DNA of 64,000 nucleotides from Corynebacterium vitaeruminis (GCF_001054325.1 NZ_JVVM01000026.1:62001-126000); one strand, 5' to 3'. Shown: positions 45,028 to 54,538, numbered from the stretch's first letter. Numbers and translations are program-made. Notes: generated from the sequence alone by a model not told the origin.

Positions 45028-45053
45028 TGAAGCCTCCCAATTGGGAGGCTTCA
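45028..45053. terminator. Long perfect palindrome between convergent genes
   Basis: TGAAGCCTCCC-AATT-GGGAGGCTTCA, 26 bases (stem 11 bp around AATT, which is itself self-complementary), midway between the GIY-YIG stop and the lepA stop. A likely bidirectional terminator, although no T-run follows on either strand. A smaller hairpin GCTGTC...GACAGC lies at 44985-45005. Confidence 0.65.
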
Positions 45054-45075
45054 CAAAGGAAGCAGCGCCGCTTCC

Positions 45076-46923
45076 CTATTTACCGCCCTCGTCGGTGGAC
45101 AGCGCAGCCACGAATGCCTCCTGCGGCACCGAAACCGAACCGATGTTCTTCATGCGCTTCTTACCGGCCTTCTGCTTCTCCAACAGCTTGCGCTTACGGG
45201 AGATGTCACCGCCGTAGCACTTAGCAAGGACGTCCTTGCGCAGCGCACGGATGTTCTCGCGGGCGATAATCTTCGAACCGATTGCGGCCTGAACCGGGAC
45301 CTCGAACTGCTGGCGAGGAATCAGCTCGCGCAGCTTCTTGGTCATCTTGTTGCCGTACCACTGGGCGTTGTCGCGGTGGACGATAGCGGAGAAAGCATCG
45401 ACTGCTTCGCCCTGCAGGAGGATATCCACCTTGACCAGATCCGCAAGCTGCTCACCGGCATCTTCGTAGTTCAGCGAGGCATAACCCCTGGTACGGGACT
45501 TCAACATGTCGAAGAAGTCGAAGATGATCTCGCCCAGTGGCATCTTGTAACGCAGCTCCACGCGGTCCTCGGACAGATAGTCCATGCCACCCATCTCACC
45601 GCGCTTCTGCTGACACAGCTCCATGGTGGGGCCAACGAATTCACTCGGCACAACGATGGTGCACTTGACCATCGGCTCGTAAATCTCGCGGAGCTTACCT
45701 TCCGGCCAGTCACTCGGATTGTGAACGGTAACCTCGGTGCCGTCCTCAGTAACGACGCGGTAGACAACGTTCGGAGCCGTCGAAATCAGATCCAGGTCAA
45801 ACTCACGCTCCAGGCGGGCGCGGGTGATCTCCATGTGCAGCAGGCCCAGGAAACCACCGCGGAAACCGAATCCGAGAGCCACCGAAGTCTCCGGTTCGAA
45901 TGTCAACGAAGCGTCGTTAAGCTGAAGCTTTTCCAACGCATCACGCAGGTCGGGATAGTCTTGCTGAGAGATTGGGAACAGACCGGAGTAAACCATCGGC
46001 TTGGGCTCTTCGTAGCCTTCCAGCGGCTCCTCAGCCGGTGTGGCGTTCAGCGTGACGGTATCACCGACCTTGGACTGGCGGACGTCCTTCACACCGGTGA
46101 TAAGGTAGCCGACCTCGCCGACGCCAAGACCTTTACACTTCTTCGGTTGTGGCGAAACAATGCCAATTTCCAGCAGCTCGTGCTTAGTGCCGGTGGACAT
46201 CATCTGAATAACTTCACGCGGCTTGAGCTGACCATCAACAACACGGATGTACGTGACCACACCACGGTAGGTGTCGTAGACGGAGTCGAAGATCAGCGCA
46301 CGGGCAGGTGCCTCCGGGTCGCCGACCGGCGCCGGGACGAGCTCACAGACTCGGTCGAGCATTTCGTCAACGCCCTCACCGGTCTTGCCCGAAACACGCA
46401 TGACATCTTCCGGCTCGCAGCCGATAATGTGCGCGATTTCCTCCGCGTACTTATCCGGATCCGCGGCCGGCAGGTCAATCTTGTTCAGAACCGGGATGAT
46501 CTCCAGGTCGTTTTCCATGGCCAGGTACAAGTTGGCCAGAGTCTGCGCTTCGATGCCCTGAGCGGCGTCGACAAGCAGAATCGCGCCTTCACACGCCTCC
46601 AGCGCACGCGAGACCTCGTAGGTGAAGTCAACGTGACCAGGCGTATCAATCAGGTGCAGGACGATCTCTTCCCCCGCGTGCTTACCTGTGCTCGGAACCC
46701 ACGGCAGGCGCACGTTCTGAGCCTTAATAGTGATGCCGCGTTCGCGCTCAATATCCATATTGTCGAGGTACTGATCGCGCATGTCGCGCGCCTCCACAAC
46801 ACCCGAGAGCTGCAGAATTCGGTCCGCCAGGGTGGACTTACCGTGGTCAATGTGCGCAATAATGCAGAAATTTCGAATCCGTGAGGGGTCCGTAAAAGTC
46901 TGCTCCGCAAAATTCTTGGTCAC
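45076..46923 (-). CDS. lepA: Elongation factor 4 (back-translocating GTPase LepA)
   Basis: 615 residues from GTG 46923 (GGAG 10 bases before), equal to the family length; a longer frame to 47028 is rejected. G1 motif [16 protein letters not shown], switch region [13 protein letters not shown]3 DTPGHVDF, G4 NKID. LepA-specific C-terminal domain with KTRGYASL-like [17 protein letters not shown] and [20 protein letters not shown]. Acts on the ribosome during translation initiation/elongation under stress. First gene of the conserved block, with a MazF-like gene divergent from it as in Mycobacterium. Confidence 0.98.
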   Translation of the reverse strand: MTKNFAEQTFTDPSRIRNFCIIAHIDHGKSTLADRILQLSGVVEARDMRDQYLDNMDIERERGITIKAQNVRLPWVPSTGKHAGEEIVLHLIDTPGHVDFTYEVSRALEACEGAILLVDAAQGIEAQTLANLYLAMENDLEIIPVLNKIDLPAADPDKYAEEIAHIIGCEPEDVMRVSGKTGEGVDEMLDRVCELVPAPVGDPEAPARALIFDSVYDTYRGVVTYIRVVDGQLKPREVIQMMSTGTKHELLEIGIVSPQPKKCKGLGVGEVGYLITGVKDVRQSKVGDTVTLNATPAEEPLEGYEEPKPMVYSGLFPISQQDYPDLRDALEKLQLNDASLTFEPETSVALGFGFRGGFLGLLHMEITRARLEREFDLDLISTAPNVVYRVVTEDGTEVTVHNPSDWPEGKLREIYEPMVKCTIVVPSEFVGPTMELCQQKRGEMGGMDYLSEDRVELRYKMPLGEIIFDFFDMLKSRTRGYASLNYEDAGEQLADLVKVDILLQGEAVDAFSAIVHRDNAQWYGNKMTKKLRELIPRQQFEVPVQAAIGSKIIARENIRALRKDVLAKCYGGDISRKRKLLEKQKAGKKRMKNIGSVSVPQEAFVAALSTDEGGK

Positions 46924-47085
46924 GTTGGGTCTACTCCGAAAAATAAAGACGTTATGGGCATTGGGGCGCGGCGTTGGCCGACCCATATGCGCCGGCCTCG
47001 AAAACCGACCAGCCGGGCTTAAATACAATCACGCACAATCTTACCTATCGATTCCCTCCGCACTAAACCTCTAGACTTAGATTTC

Positions 47086-47700
47086 ATGAGCTCCACTTCG
47101 TCCACCGATCAAAATGAACGCGAAAGCTGGCCACGCCGCCTGCGTAATCGCATCAGCGCGCGTCTTTTCGCCGGTACCGAGTGGTTCCGCGGCCCCGACA
47201 CACTCGACGAGGCACTGTTTAAGCTCAACACGCAGCTTGGGCTCGCCCAGGACACCTCGCTTTCCGACGAGTCCAAGGAGACCCTACTTCGACTGCGTGA
47301 TCCGGTGACCATCGCGCGTCCGACCGCGGAACTGGCCCGCACAATCGTGTACAGCCCTGACATGGATGGCCAGGCCGACCCCGGCGAAGTCGTGTGGATT
47401 CCACTGCAGCTCGAAGGTGAAAATGCTGCTTTGCGCGAGCGCGCTGTGGTCGTGGTTGGCCGCCATGACCAGTACCTTCTGGGCATGCTGATTTCCACAC
47501 GCAGTGAGCACAGCGAGCAGCCGGAGTGGCTGTTTATCGGCAGCGGGTTCTGGAATGAAGATCCCAAGCCATCGTGGGTGCGCATGGACCGAATCTTGCT
47601 CATTCCGGAATCCGGTATTCGTCGCGCAGGCGCGATGATGCCCCGCAGGCGCTTTGAGCTCATCGCCGCCCGACTGCGCGGAGACTACGGCTGGAATTAA
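47086..47700 (+). CDS. PemK/MazF-fold protein adjacent to lepA (Rv2405-like)
   Basis: 204 residues. A basic N-terminal region of about 80, then a beta-rich MazF-like domain: IVYSPDMDGQADPGEVVWIP, RAVVVVGRHDQYLLGMLIST, SWVRMDRILLIPESGIRRAG and the C-terminal DYGWN. Divergent from lepA in the same place as Rv2405 in M. tuberculosis. No antitoxin gene is next to it. The conserved synteny argues for a housekeeping or regulatory role rather than a mobile toxin. TAGACT ends 8 bases before the ATG, compatible with a leaderless message. Confidence 0.8.
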   Translation: MSSTSSTDQNERESWPRRLRNRISARLFAGTEWFRGPDTLDEALFKLNTQLGLAQDTSLSDESKETLLRLRDPVTIARPTAELARTIVYSPDMDGQADPGEVVWIPLQLEGENAALRERAVVVVGRHDQYLLGMLISTRSEHSEQPEWLFIGSGFWNEDPKPSWVRMDRILLIPESGIRRAGAMMPRRRFELIAARLRGDYGWN

Positions 47701-47773
47701 GCAGCGGCTGTAACTGGGACATGGCTGGAATTACTCAGTAGCTGGAATTAGGCAGTGGCTGGTATTAGGCAGC
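47689..47773 (+). repeat. 17-base tandem repeat, five copies, starting in the mazF-like gene
   Basis: Unit GGCTGGAATTAGGCAGT begins at 47689, 47706, 47723, 47740 and 47757, exactly 17 bases apart. Copies 1, 3, 4 and 5 match the unit at 15-16 of 17 positions and copy 2 at 11. Copy 1 encodes the last residues Gly-Trp-Asn and the stop of the upstream gene. Confidence 0.85.
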
Positions 47774-48007
47774 GCTGTTTGCTAAGATTCTGCAAGTTGT
47801 TTACCGTTGTGTTCCTTTACGGCGAGCGCGGGCAGGACCTTGGGTTCGCGTTTTCATCGTCGTACAAGCGCAGTGTGTGGCTTCATTCTGCTGGTTAATT
47901 CGACTGACCGGCGATGATGACACTCCACGTTTTGCACTGTGATCAGGACTTTTCTTGGTGGCGGGCGGTAACAATTCCAACTACTACGGATACAAGAGGT
48001 ATTCACG
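47774..48007 (+). promoter_or_regulatory. Leader region of rpsT
   Basis: The 234 bases between the tandem repeat and the S20 start contain no supported gene. AAGAGGT lies 7 bases before the rpsT ATG and is its ribosome-binding site. S20 synthesis is often feedback-regulated through its leader, but no specific structure is claimed. Confidence 0.4.
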
Positions 48008-48274
48008 ATGGCAAATATCAAGTCCCAGATCAAGCGCAACAAGACCAACGAGAAGGCTCGCCTGCGTAACCAGGCAATCCGCTCTGCAGTCCGCACTGAG
48101 ATCCGCAAGTTCAAGGCTGCTGTTGAGGCTGGCGACAAGGCTGCTGCTGAGGCTCAGCTGCGCGTTGCATCCCGCAAGCTGGACAAGGCTGTCACCAAGG
48201 GCGTCTTCCACCGCAACACTGCGGCTAACAAGAAGTCCGGTATGGCTAAGGCTTTCAACAAGCTGGAGGGCTAA
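48008..48274 (+). CDS. rpsT: 30S ribosomal protein S20
   Basis: 88 residues, normal length. [20 protein letters not shown] is the typical N terminus, followed by basic helices and the C-terminal [20 protein letters not shown]. Binds 16S rRNA at the bottom of the small subunit. Position between lepA and holA is conserved in actinobacteria. Confidence 0.98.
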   Translation: MANIKSQIKRNKTNEKARLRNQAIRSAVRTEIRKFKAAVEAGDKAAAEAQLRVASRKLDKAVTKGVFHRNTAANKKSGMAKAFNKLEG

Positions 48275-48360
48275 TTCCCTTTTTGGGCGCTGTGCTGTTG
48301 CAGCACTGCGCTTGCGTCGTGCTAGCGCTGCATTTTGCCGCGCTTGCACCGTGAACAATA

Positions 48361-48414
48361 ACCGCTTCCTGCTATTTTCCGATTTGTTTCCGGATGTGGC
48401 GGGAAGCGGTTTTT
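48361..48414 (+). terminator. Terminator downstream of rpsT
   Basis: ACCGCTTCC (48361-48369) pairs with GGAAGCGGT (48402-48410), and TTTTT begins within the end of the stem. A smaller hairpin GTGCTG-TTG-CAGCAC lies nearer rpsT (around 48293-48306). Confidence 0.8.
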
Positions 48415-48439
48415 GTAATTTAACCCTAATGTGGTTAAG

Positions 48440-48674
48440 TGACTGCGTTTATGGCTGGCGGCAGTGGGGCAATGCAAGTTACTGACTGCGTTTATGACAA
48501 AAATGGCCCGAAAAATGGCCTGAAAGTGCCCTAAACTCGCACAGTTTCACATTTGCAGCCCGTAGAGCGGGGCGTGAGCCCCGCCTCCCACGCTGTTGGT
48601 TGTTGATTTCCCATCGCTTCGGTTCCAGCACACCAACATGCGGCCAGCACATGCAGATAGCACATGCGGATAGC
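48440..48674 (+). repeat. Repeat-rich intergenic stretch before the OsmC gene
   Basis: Within the 424-base gap: TGACTGCGTTTATG twice (48440-48453 and 48483-48496, 43 apart); AAAAATGGCCYG twice in tandem (48499-48522); a 7-bp GC hairpin GCGGGGC-GTGA-GCCCCGC (48567-48584); and a 13-base tandem repeat of ACATGCGGATAGC in three copies (48636-48674), ending 24 bases before the OsmC start. No gene is visible on either strand. Confidence 0.75.
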
Positions 48675-48698
48675 ACAGTTTCCACAGGAAGGAACGTC

Positions 48699-49133
48699 AT
48701 GCCGAAGACAACTTTCACGACCGTCGCGCACTCCCCAACCAACCTTGAAACCACTGTGACCTCTCGCGATATGAGCTTCACCCTGGACGAGCCGACTGAC
48801 CTCGGGGGAACCAACAAGGGCATGAACCCGGTCGAGGCGCTGCTCGGAGCCCTAGGCGCCTGCAAGTGCATCGTCGTCCGCTCATTCGCCGCCGCCCAGG
48901 GCATCAAGCTCAACGATGTCAAGGTTGAGTGCTCCGGTGTGCTCGATCCAGACGGTTTCATGGGGAAGAACCCGGAGGCAAAGATCGGTTTCTCCGAGAT
49001 TCACACCCGCTTCCACATTGATGCAGACAACACGAGGGATGAACTAGTTGCATTCCTCGACTTTGTCGAATCCCACTGCCCTGTTCAGGACACGCTGTCC
49101 AACCCGGCTACATCGTCCTTCGAACTCGCATAG
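48699..49133 (+). CDS. OsmC family peroxidase/redox protein
   Basis: 144 residues from ATG 48699 (AGGAAGGA before it). GMNPVEALLGALGACKCIVV carries the first reactive Cys. VESHCPVQDTLSNP carries the second. Members (OsmC/Ohr/YhfA) reduce organic hydroperoxides through the two Cys. The frame continues upstream to 48600 through the 13-base repeats, but that part lacks similarity. Confidence 0.9.
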   Translation: MPKTTFTTVAHSPTNLETTVTSRDMSFTLDEPTDLGGTNKGMNPVEALLGALGACKCIVVRSFAAAQGIKLNDVKVECSGVLDPDGFMGKNPEAKIGFSEIHTRFHIDADNTRDELVAFLDFVESHCPVQDTLSNPATSSFELA

Positions 49134-49252
49134 CTGAAAGTCATCGACGCTAGCGAAGCAACCTGCTCAGCAGGACGGCCACACGGTCACCGTGTTCTTC
49201 ACGGTGTTTCGCCTGTCACCACAGAACTGAAGCTCCCACGACCTCTCACGAC

Positions 49253-50311
49253 TTAACGCCGATGGGACGAATGGGCCAGCTCTGCGATACGAAGCACCGA
49301 TTGCTCCAGCGATAGCTCCGGTGTCGACGAGGTTCCCTTCGTGTCCGCATCCAGCTGTGCCGCGACCACCACAGCGCGAGCAACCGCAGGGGTTGACCAG
49401 GCAGAGGCCAACCGCTGAGTTTTCTCCAACTTCCACGGCGGCATGCCATAGCGGTGGGCATCCCTGCGAGCATTAACGCCACGTGCGCCGTGGAGCCGAG
49501 CTACATCACCGACCATTCCCGTGATCGCAGCTGACAGTAGGGCCGGTGCCATTCCCAGCTGCAAAGCACGACGCATCTTGGCCAACGCTTCCCCACCGCG
49601 ACCGCGCAGTGCGAGCTCGGCAATCTCAAAACCCGAAACTTCCGCCGAAGCACCGTAGTAGGTGCGCACAGCTTCCGAGGTAACCTTTCCCGCGGTATCT
49701 GCGCAGAGCTGAGAAATGGCAGTGGCCAGCTCACGGAGATCCGAACCGACCGCATCTAGGACGGTATCAATGACGTCGCGACGCACCTTAACCCCGTGTG
49801 AGGCAAACTCTTCGCCAACGAAACCCGGCAAATCGTTCCTCTTAAGCGGTTGCGCTTCGAAGAAGCGGACGCCTAGCTTACGCAGGTCAGCGACCATCTT
49901 CTTCTGACGCCCCTCACCGCTATGCAGCAGGATCAATGTGATGCCCGGCGCGGGATCTTTAACAGAATCCATCAACAGTGCCGCAGGTTCTTTTCCCGCA
50001 TCCTGGCAGTCGGTGACAACCACAATTCGGTCATCCCCAAATAGCGAGGGGCTGAAAAGTTCCACTGCATCGACAGTGGTCATGTCCCCTGCGCGGATGG
50101 TGGTCACAGGCACCGAGCGTCCGCCCGGATCGGACTCCGTTGCTGCCTGCGCGCGGACGGCAGCGACGATGGCGAGGCGGGCGCGGTCTTTCAGCAGCTC
50201 CTCTTTGCCCACAATCAAATTCACGGGTGCGACGGCGCTCAATCCCGACCTCTTTTCCGCGTTGATTCCTGCGACTGTTATTTCTAGCCTACGGGACAGC
50301 CCGGATTTCAC
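49253..50311 (-). CDS. holA: DNA polymerase III subunit delta
   Basis: 352 residues from GTG 50311, which overlaps the comEC stop (GTGA) and has GAGGGAG just before. VAPVNLIVGKEELLKDRARL near 30, DRIVVVTDCQDAGKEPAALL, then VRRDVIDTVLDAVGSDLREL and AISQLCAD typify HolA. C-terminal helical domain contacts the clamp loader. Loads the beta clamp during replication. Coupled to comEC/comEA as in other actinobacteria. Confidence 0.94.
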   Translation of the reverse strand: MKSGLSRRLEITVAGINAEKRSGLSAVAPVNLIVGKEELLKDRARLAIVAAVRAQAATESDPGGRSVPVTTIRAGDMTTVDAVELFSPSLFGDDRIVVVTDCQDAGKEPAALLMDSVKDPAPGITLILLHSGEGRQKKMVADLRKLGVRFFEAQPLKRNDLPGFVGEEFASHGVKVRRDVIDTVLDAVGSDLRELATAISQLCADTAGKVTSEAVRTYYGASAEVSGFEIAELALRGRGGEALAKMRRALQLGMAPALLSAAITGMVGDVARLHGARGVNARRDAHRYGMPPWKLEKTQRLASAWSTPAVARAVVVAAQLDADTKGTSSTPELSLEQSVLRIAELAHSSHRR

Positions 50312-52308
50312 CTCCCTCGCCAGACGTCACCATTTGAATAGAGAGCTTGTGGCCCATCTCGCTGCGGACACACCACAGGAATGTGCTCCGGGGTCATTAC
50401 GGTTTCTCGCACGCGCGGACCACACTCGCGGGCGACAAACCACTGCGGTGAGCTACGTATTTGGAGAACTCTGCCGCTCACGGCCTCAGCGATATACGAA
50501 GGGGACTCCACCACCACGGTTCCTGTCGTGGGATTATCAACGGCTGGATCGAGCCCCTGGGCATGCCATGTCATTTCCTCGGTGATTCTGAGGGCAATTC
50601 GGCACTGCCGGCTGAGCGAGGTTGGTGCAGAGCTGCTGTCCGGATTTCGCGCAGAGCGGTCTACAGAAGCGCCATGGCTGACGGGCTCTTCGACAGCGCC
50701 CGCGTGAATGAGAACAAGCTGGTTTTTCTCAGCGCAGGCGGCAAGCTTCCACCCCTTTGGTGCACGCGCAATGTCGAGGCCAAACACCCAAATAACGGCG
50801 TAGCTACAGGCGGCCAGGACAACTGCAAAGCCACCAGCGCGTAGCGCAAGACGGGGCCACGCCCAGAGCGTCGTCAAGCATGTGATTGTCAGCGTGCAGG
50901 AGACGAGCAACGTGATGGCTCCAGTGGCGGGCGCGACGAGACTCGCGCTGAGGCGTGCGACCTGATAAATCCACCACGCGCATGGTGCGATGCACCAGAG
51001 CAGAGCGCTGACCAGCCAGTTGAGATGCAGTACGGCGGCAACGGCAGCTAACGAACCGGCGATAGTAACCGGTGCGACGGCGGGCGCGGCGAGCAGATTC
51101 GCCAACAGTGAGATATGGCTGATTTCGCCGATGAGGAGCGCCAATACTGGCATTGTGACCACGTGTGCGGCAATCGCTACGGCAATTGCTCGAACAATTG
51201 GTGCGGGCCAGGTACCCATAACGGTGGTGGTGGAAAGGCGTCTGGCAAGGGGCTCGGCAAGGAGGACTAGGCCAGCGGTGGCAGCGACGGAAAGGGCGAA
51301 ACCCACGGACACCGACAGGTCTGGCGCCAGGAGAATCAACCCAATAATGCCAGCCGACAGCGCCGCGATGGCTTGGCCGGCTCGTCCCACGATAATTGCC
51401 AGCAACCCAATGCAACCGGTGACCACCGCCCGTAGTACTGACGGTTCTGTGCCCACAATTGCCACAAAACCATACAGGGCAAGTGCGGCGACTGCGACCC
51501 GCACCCGCGGCCCAGCCCACGAAAACACCGCTACAACAGCTCCCACGACAAGCGCAACGTTGGCTCCAGAGACTGCTGATAGATGTGAAAGTCCGGAGGC
51601 GGTCATCATGTCGCCGTCGGTGAGGCTAAAGCCACGCTCATCGCCGATGGCCATGGCGGGGATTAGACGGTCGGGACCAACGGGGAGAGCCTGCGCCGAT
51701 TCAAAGAGCTGCTGACGAACCTCAGCTGCCAGTCCCCGTGGTGGCGCGATAACCTCAACATCGCCGCGGAGATTCAGCTGGATTCCACTAATGCAGGGTT
51801 TGCTCGCAGCGCGCACACCGGCGGTGGATTCAACGACGGTGTCTCTCGTAACCGCTAAAAGTGACTCATCGCCGAAAACCGAGACTTGCCCGGGAAGACC
51901 CTCGATGCGTGCTTTCGCACTGGCACCGAACTCGGTTGCCTTCGGCTCAGTGACCAGGCGCAGCTGCACTTTCGCCATCCCACCAATGTCGTCATAGAGC
52001 TCGTGGGCGCGGGCTCGGGCAATGCGGATTCGCGTGGCTAGCGCAACACTGGCCACTGCCACAACCGGTACCAGGAGGGTGGCGATGGCTCGCCACCCGG
52101 AGGTCACCGCGCCACTGCCCCATCGCCATGACCAGTGTTGCCACGCCCACGGCAACCCCACCGCAATCACGATTGCGCTCGGTGCCACGACCATCGCCCA
52201 TTCTGGGCGCATAATGACTGCCACCGCAGTCACCCACACCAACACCGCTGCTGGCACTAACCGCACATCGAGCCCAGCACGAGCGCGTAGGTCAGACGGT
52301 GGCGGCAT
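50308..52308 (-). CDS. comEC: ComEC/Rec2-type DNA uptake channel, without lactamase domain
   Basis: 666 residues. N-terminal membrane pair and OB-like region, then the competence domain with many membrane spans (GLSHLSAVSGANVALVVGAV and EPSVLRAVVTGCIGLLAIIV). The C-terminal 170 residues are not the metallo-beta-lactamase domain of full ComEC but a short unclassified region. Overlaps comEA by 17 bases and holA by 4. In competent bacteria the channel moves single-stranded DNA across the membrane; competence has not been shown for this group. Confidence 0.9.
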   Translation of the reverse strand: MPPPSDLRARAGLDVRLVPAAVLVWVTAVAVIMRPEWAMVVAPSAIVIAVGLPWAWQHWSWRWGSGAVTSGWRAIATLLVPVVAVASVALATRIRIARARAHELYDDIGGMAKVQLRLVTEPKATEFGASAKARIEGLPGQVSVFGDESLLAVTRDTVVESTAGVRAASKPCISGIQLNLRGDVEVIAPPRGLAAEVRQQLFESAQALPVGPDRLIPAMAIGDERGFSLTDGDMMTASGLSHLSAVSGANVALVVGAVVAVFSWAGPRVRVAVAALALYGFVAIVGTEPSVLRAVVTGCIGLLAIIVGRAGQAIAALSAGIIGLILLAPDLSVSVGFALSVAATAGLVLLAEPLARRLSTTTVMGTWPAPIVRAIAVAIAAHVVTMPVLALLIGEISHISLLANLLAAPAVAPVTIAGSLAAVAAVLHLNWLVSALLWCIAPCAWWIYQVARLSASLVAPATGAITLLVSCTLTITCLTTLWAWPRLALRAGGFAVVLAACSYAVIWVFGLDIARAPKGWKLAACAEKNQLVLIHAGAVEEPVSHGASVDRSARNPDSSSAPTSLSRQCRIALRITEEMTWHAQGLDPAVDNPTTGTVVVESPSYIAEAVSGRVLQIRSSPQWFVARECGPRVRETVMTPEHIPVVCPQRDGPQALYSNGDVWRGR

Positions 52309-53077
52309 CGCGCAAAGCCTCTACCTTCGCCGGGCCGATTCCCGGGACCTCCTCAAGCGCGTCGATGCTCGCAAAAGGCCCATTCTTTTCTCTAAAGTCG
52401 ATGATTTTGGTCGCCGTTGCGGGTCCGATTCCGGGTAGTTCCTCCAGTTGCGTCGCCGTCGCGGTATTGACGTTAATCTTCCCGCTCGACTCGCTCGCGC
52501 CAGCAGCACCAGAGTCGGCAGCACCGGCGCCAGAACCCCCAGCGCTACCAGGACCACCCGCCATCTCCCCTGCTGGTAACGCCTCCGTCCCAACCACAAT
52601 CTGTTGGCCATCCATCAACGGCGCCGCGAGATTGACGCTAGCTGGATTTGCCTCCGGCAAAAGCCCACCCGCACGCTCAATTGCCTCCACCACCCGTGCT
52701 CCCGCTGGCACCTCCACCACGCCGGGATGCACGACCAGCCCCACCACCGACACAATCAACGGCCCCGTCTGCGCCTGCGCGTTAGCCTCCTGCCCCGGAT
52801 CGCCAGGCGTCTCCGCCGCGGTCTCAGTCGTCTCCGGTGTCGTCCCCACAGCAGCCGCGTCCTGCACCGCAGGCATCTCCACCTGCGGCGACGATGGCCA
52901 CACCACCGCAGCGATAGCTCCCAGCGCCAACACCACGATCACAATGCACGCAGCCATCGCCACCCGCGGTGTCACCACCGCCCGGCGCGTGGAAAAGTCC
53001 ACCGCCATGCGCTTGTCTTGATCAATCGGTTCCAGATAGTCCGCCAGCCGATTCCGCAAATTCGTCACGATGCGCAC
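52292..53077 (-). CDS. comEA: ComEA-family helix-hairpin-helix DNA-binding protein
   Basis: 261 residues from GTG 53077. Cytoplasmic N terminus, one membrane span near 40-63, Pro/Thr/Glu-rich linker, an SLBB-like domain (VVGLVVHPGVVEVPAGARVV), a Gly/Ala/Ser linker, and the C-terminal double HhH: NVNTATATQLEELPGIGPAT with AKIIDF-like ATKIIDFREKNGPFASIDAL, then EEVPGIGPAKVEALRDAATV. Binds DNA at the outer face of the membrane for transfer to ComEC. Confidence 0.93.
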   Translation of the reverse strand: MRIVTNLRNRLADYLEPIDQDKRMAVDFSTRRAVVTPRVAMAACIVIVVLALGAIAAVVWPSSPQVEMPAVQDAAAVGTTPETTETAAETPGDPGQEANAQAQTGPLIVSVVGLVVHPGVVEVPAGARVVEAIERAGGLLPEANPASVNLAAPLMDGQQIVVGTEALPAGEMAGGPGSAGGSGAGAADSGAAGASESSGKINVNTATATQLEELPGIGPATATKIIDFREKNGPFASIDALEEVPGIGPAKVEALRDAATV

Positions 53078-53194
53078 ACTAATGCCCCGCCCCTGCGCGC
53101 ACTCCCGCGAAAGCGCCCATCGAAGGGGCAGCTGTGGATAAAAAATGGCCTGTGGGGGTTATCCACAGGCCACGCTATCCGCACAGCTCAGAAG

Positions 53195-54538
53195 CTATTT
53201 CTTCTTCTCGTCCCCGTCTGCATCACGCTTTTCGCTTGACGACGACTCCTGCGATTTCTCCTCTTCAGCGCCAAATACGGCTCCCTCGGGATCCGACTTG
53301 TCGCGCAGCGACAAATCAGAGATAGCCTTTGCCAGACGCTCAGCCTTTTCCAGGGCTGCTTGGCGGTTCTCACTCCACGTTGGCAATTTAGAAACAGCCG
53401 TGGTGAAAAGCGGAATTCCCTGTTCATTGGTCACGACTGTGCGATGGACTCGCTTGTTGCGGTTGTGGGGTGCGGCCGGATTCTCAACTACTTTCACCGC
53501 GGCCTGATCGGTGATTGGTTCATCCGAGTCAGTGACGGCAGCGGTTTCAGCTGAACCAACCGAGCCATCCGCCCCTTCCATGTCAGCCGAGTCGCAAGAA
53601 TTATCTTCCCCAGCGTCCGTAACCTCAGCGTCAACAACGGCCGTGTCGCTCTCCTCCACGCTGTGAAGCAGCGCAGTTACTCCCATCTCTACTTCAAAAT
53701 CCATGGCGTCCGAATCAATTGAGCCACCAGAGACCATGCCAACTGCATAGGCGCCCTGTCCGACATGAGCAGCAATCGACTCCGGCAAATCTAGGATTCT
53801 AAACCGGGTATCATCGGGTAGCTCTTCGGCAAGCATGGCCTGGAGCTCGTGAACGTCGTCAAGCGCGTCGGCGTGATGCAGCAGCACTGCCGGCGGACGG
53901 TTCGCCGATGACGCGGACCGAACCATCTTGGTGGCAAAATCCACCATGCGCTGCTTGACCTTCGCTTCTGTACGGCACTTGGCGACGAGTGCCAGTGAGC
54001 CATCTTTAATGCCGACGATGGGTTTGATGGCGAGAGCAGTAGAGAGCATCGCTTGGCCGGCCGAGATGCGACCACCACGGCGCAACGAATCGAGCTTCGG
54101 CACGAACAACCAGAGTCGATAGCGCTGCAGCACATCGCGGGCGACATCGGCAACCTCATCACGGCTGGCACCAGCCCGTGCTGCCTTAGCTGCCGCAATG
54201 GCAGCGGCACCGACCCCGGCGCCTACGGTGTCGGTATCGATGATGGTCACGCGGTCGAGAGCCCCTGCAGCGGTGACAGCATTCGACCAGGTGGCGGACA
54301 TGCCCTTGCCAAGGTGTAGGGCGACAACGCCGGCGTCGGAACCGTCCTTGTTGGAGCGTTCCAGTGCACGGGCGTAAGCAGCGCACAGCTTCAGCGGGCT
54401 GACCGCTGAGGTGGTGACGGCGTCTTCATTGATGTCATGGCTGATGGGAACCACGGTGATGTCGAGCTTGCGGGCAACCTCGGGCATCAGGCACGCGGTG
54501 TCATCGACAACAATGCGAACGTGGCCGTCACCGGGCAT
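53195..54538 (-). CDS. DegV family fatty-acid-binding protein with C-terminal extension
   Basis: 447 residues from ATG 54538 (the frame reaches 54808 but overlaps gpgP without similarity). Residues 1-280 are DegV-like: VRIVVDDTACLMPEVARKLD, HLGKGMSATWSNAV, IIDTDTVGAGVGAAAIAAA, SLRRGGRISAGQAML and GGSIDSDAMD-region. The remaining 165 residues are an acidic Ala/Asp/Ser stretch followed by a Lys/Glu/Ser-rich end. Normal DegV proteins have about 280 residues. Homologues bind fatty acids, sometimes for a fatty acid kinase. Overlaps gpgP by 11 bases. Confidence 0.88.
   Translation of the reverse strand: MPGDGHVRIVVDDTACLMPEVARKLDITVVPISHDINEDAVTTSAVSPLKLCAAYARALERSNKDGSDAGVVALHLGKGMSATWSNAVTAAGALDRVTIIDTDTVGAGVGAAAIAAAKAARAGASRDEVADVARDVLQRYRLWLFVPKLDSLRRGGRISAGQAMLSTALAIKPIVGIKDGSLALVAKCRTEAKVKQRMVDFATKMVRSASSANRPPAVLLHHADALDDVHELQAMLAEELPDDTRFRILDLPESIAAHVGQGAYAVGMVSGGSIDSDAMDFEVEMGVTALLHSVEESDTAVVDAEVTDAGEDNSCDSADMEGADGSVGSAETAAVTDSDEPITDQAAVKVVENPAAPHNRNKRVHRTVVTNEQGIPLFTTAVSKLPTWSENRQAALEKAERLAKAISDLSLRDKSDPEGAVFGAEEEKSQESSSSEKRDADGDEKKK

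Noticed and set aside
45376..46884. 502-codon plus-strand frame opposite lepA
   Set aside because: Entirely within lepA on the opposite strand, without recognisable domains; a product of GC-biased third positions.
47689..47773. CRISPR-like array
   Set aside because: Units are only 17 bases, contiguous without spacers, and no cas genes are present.
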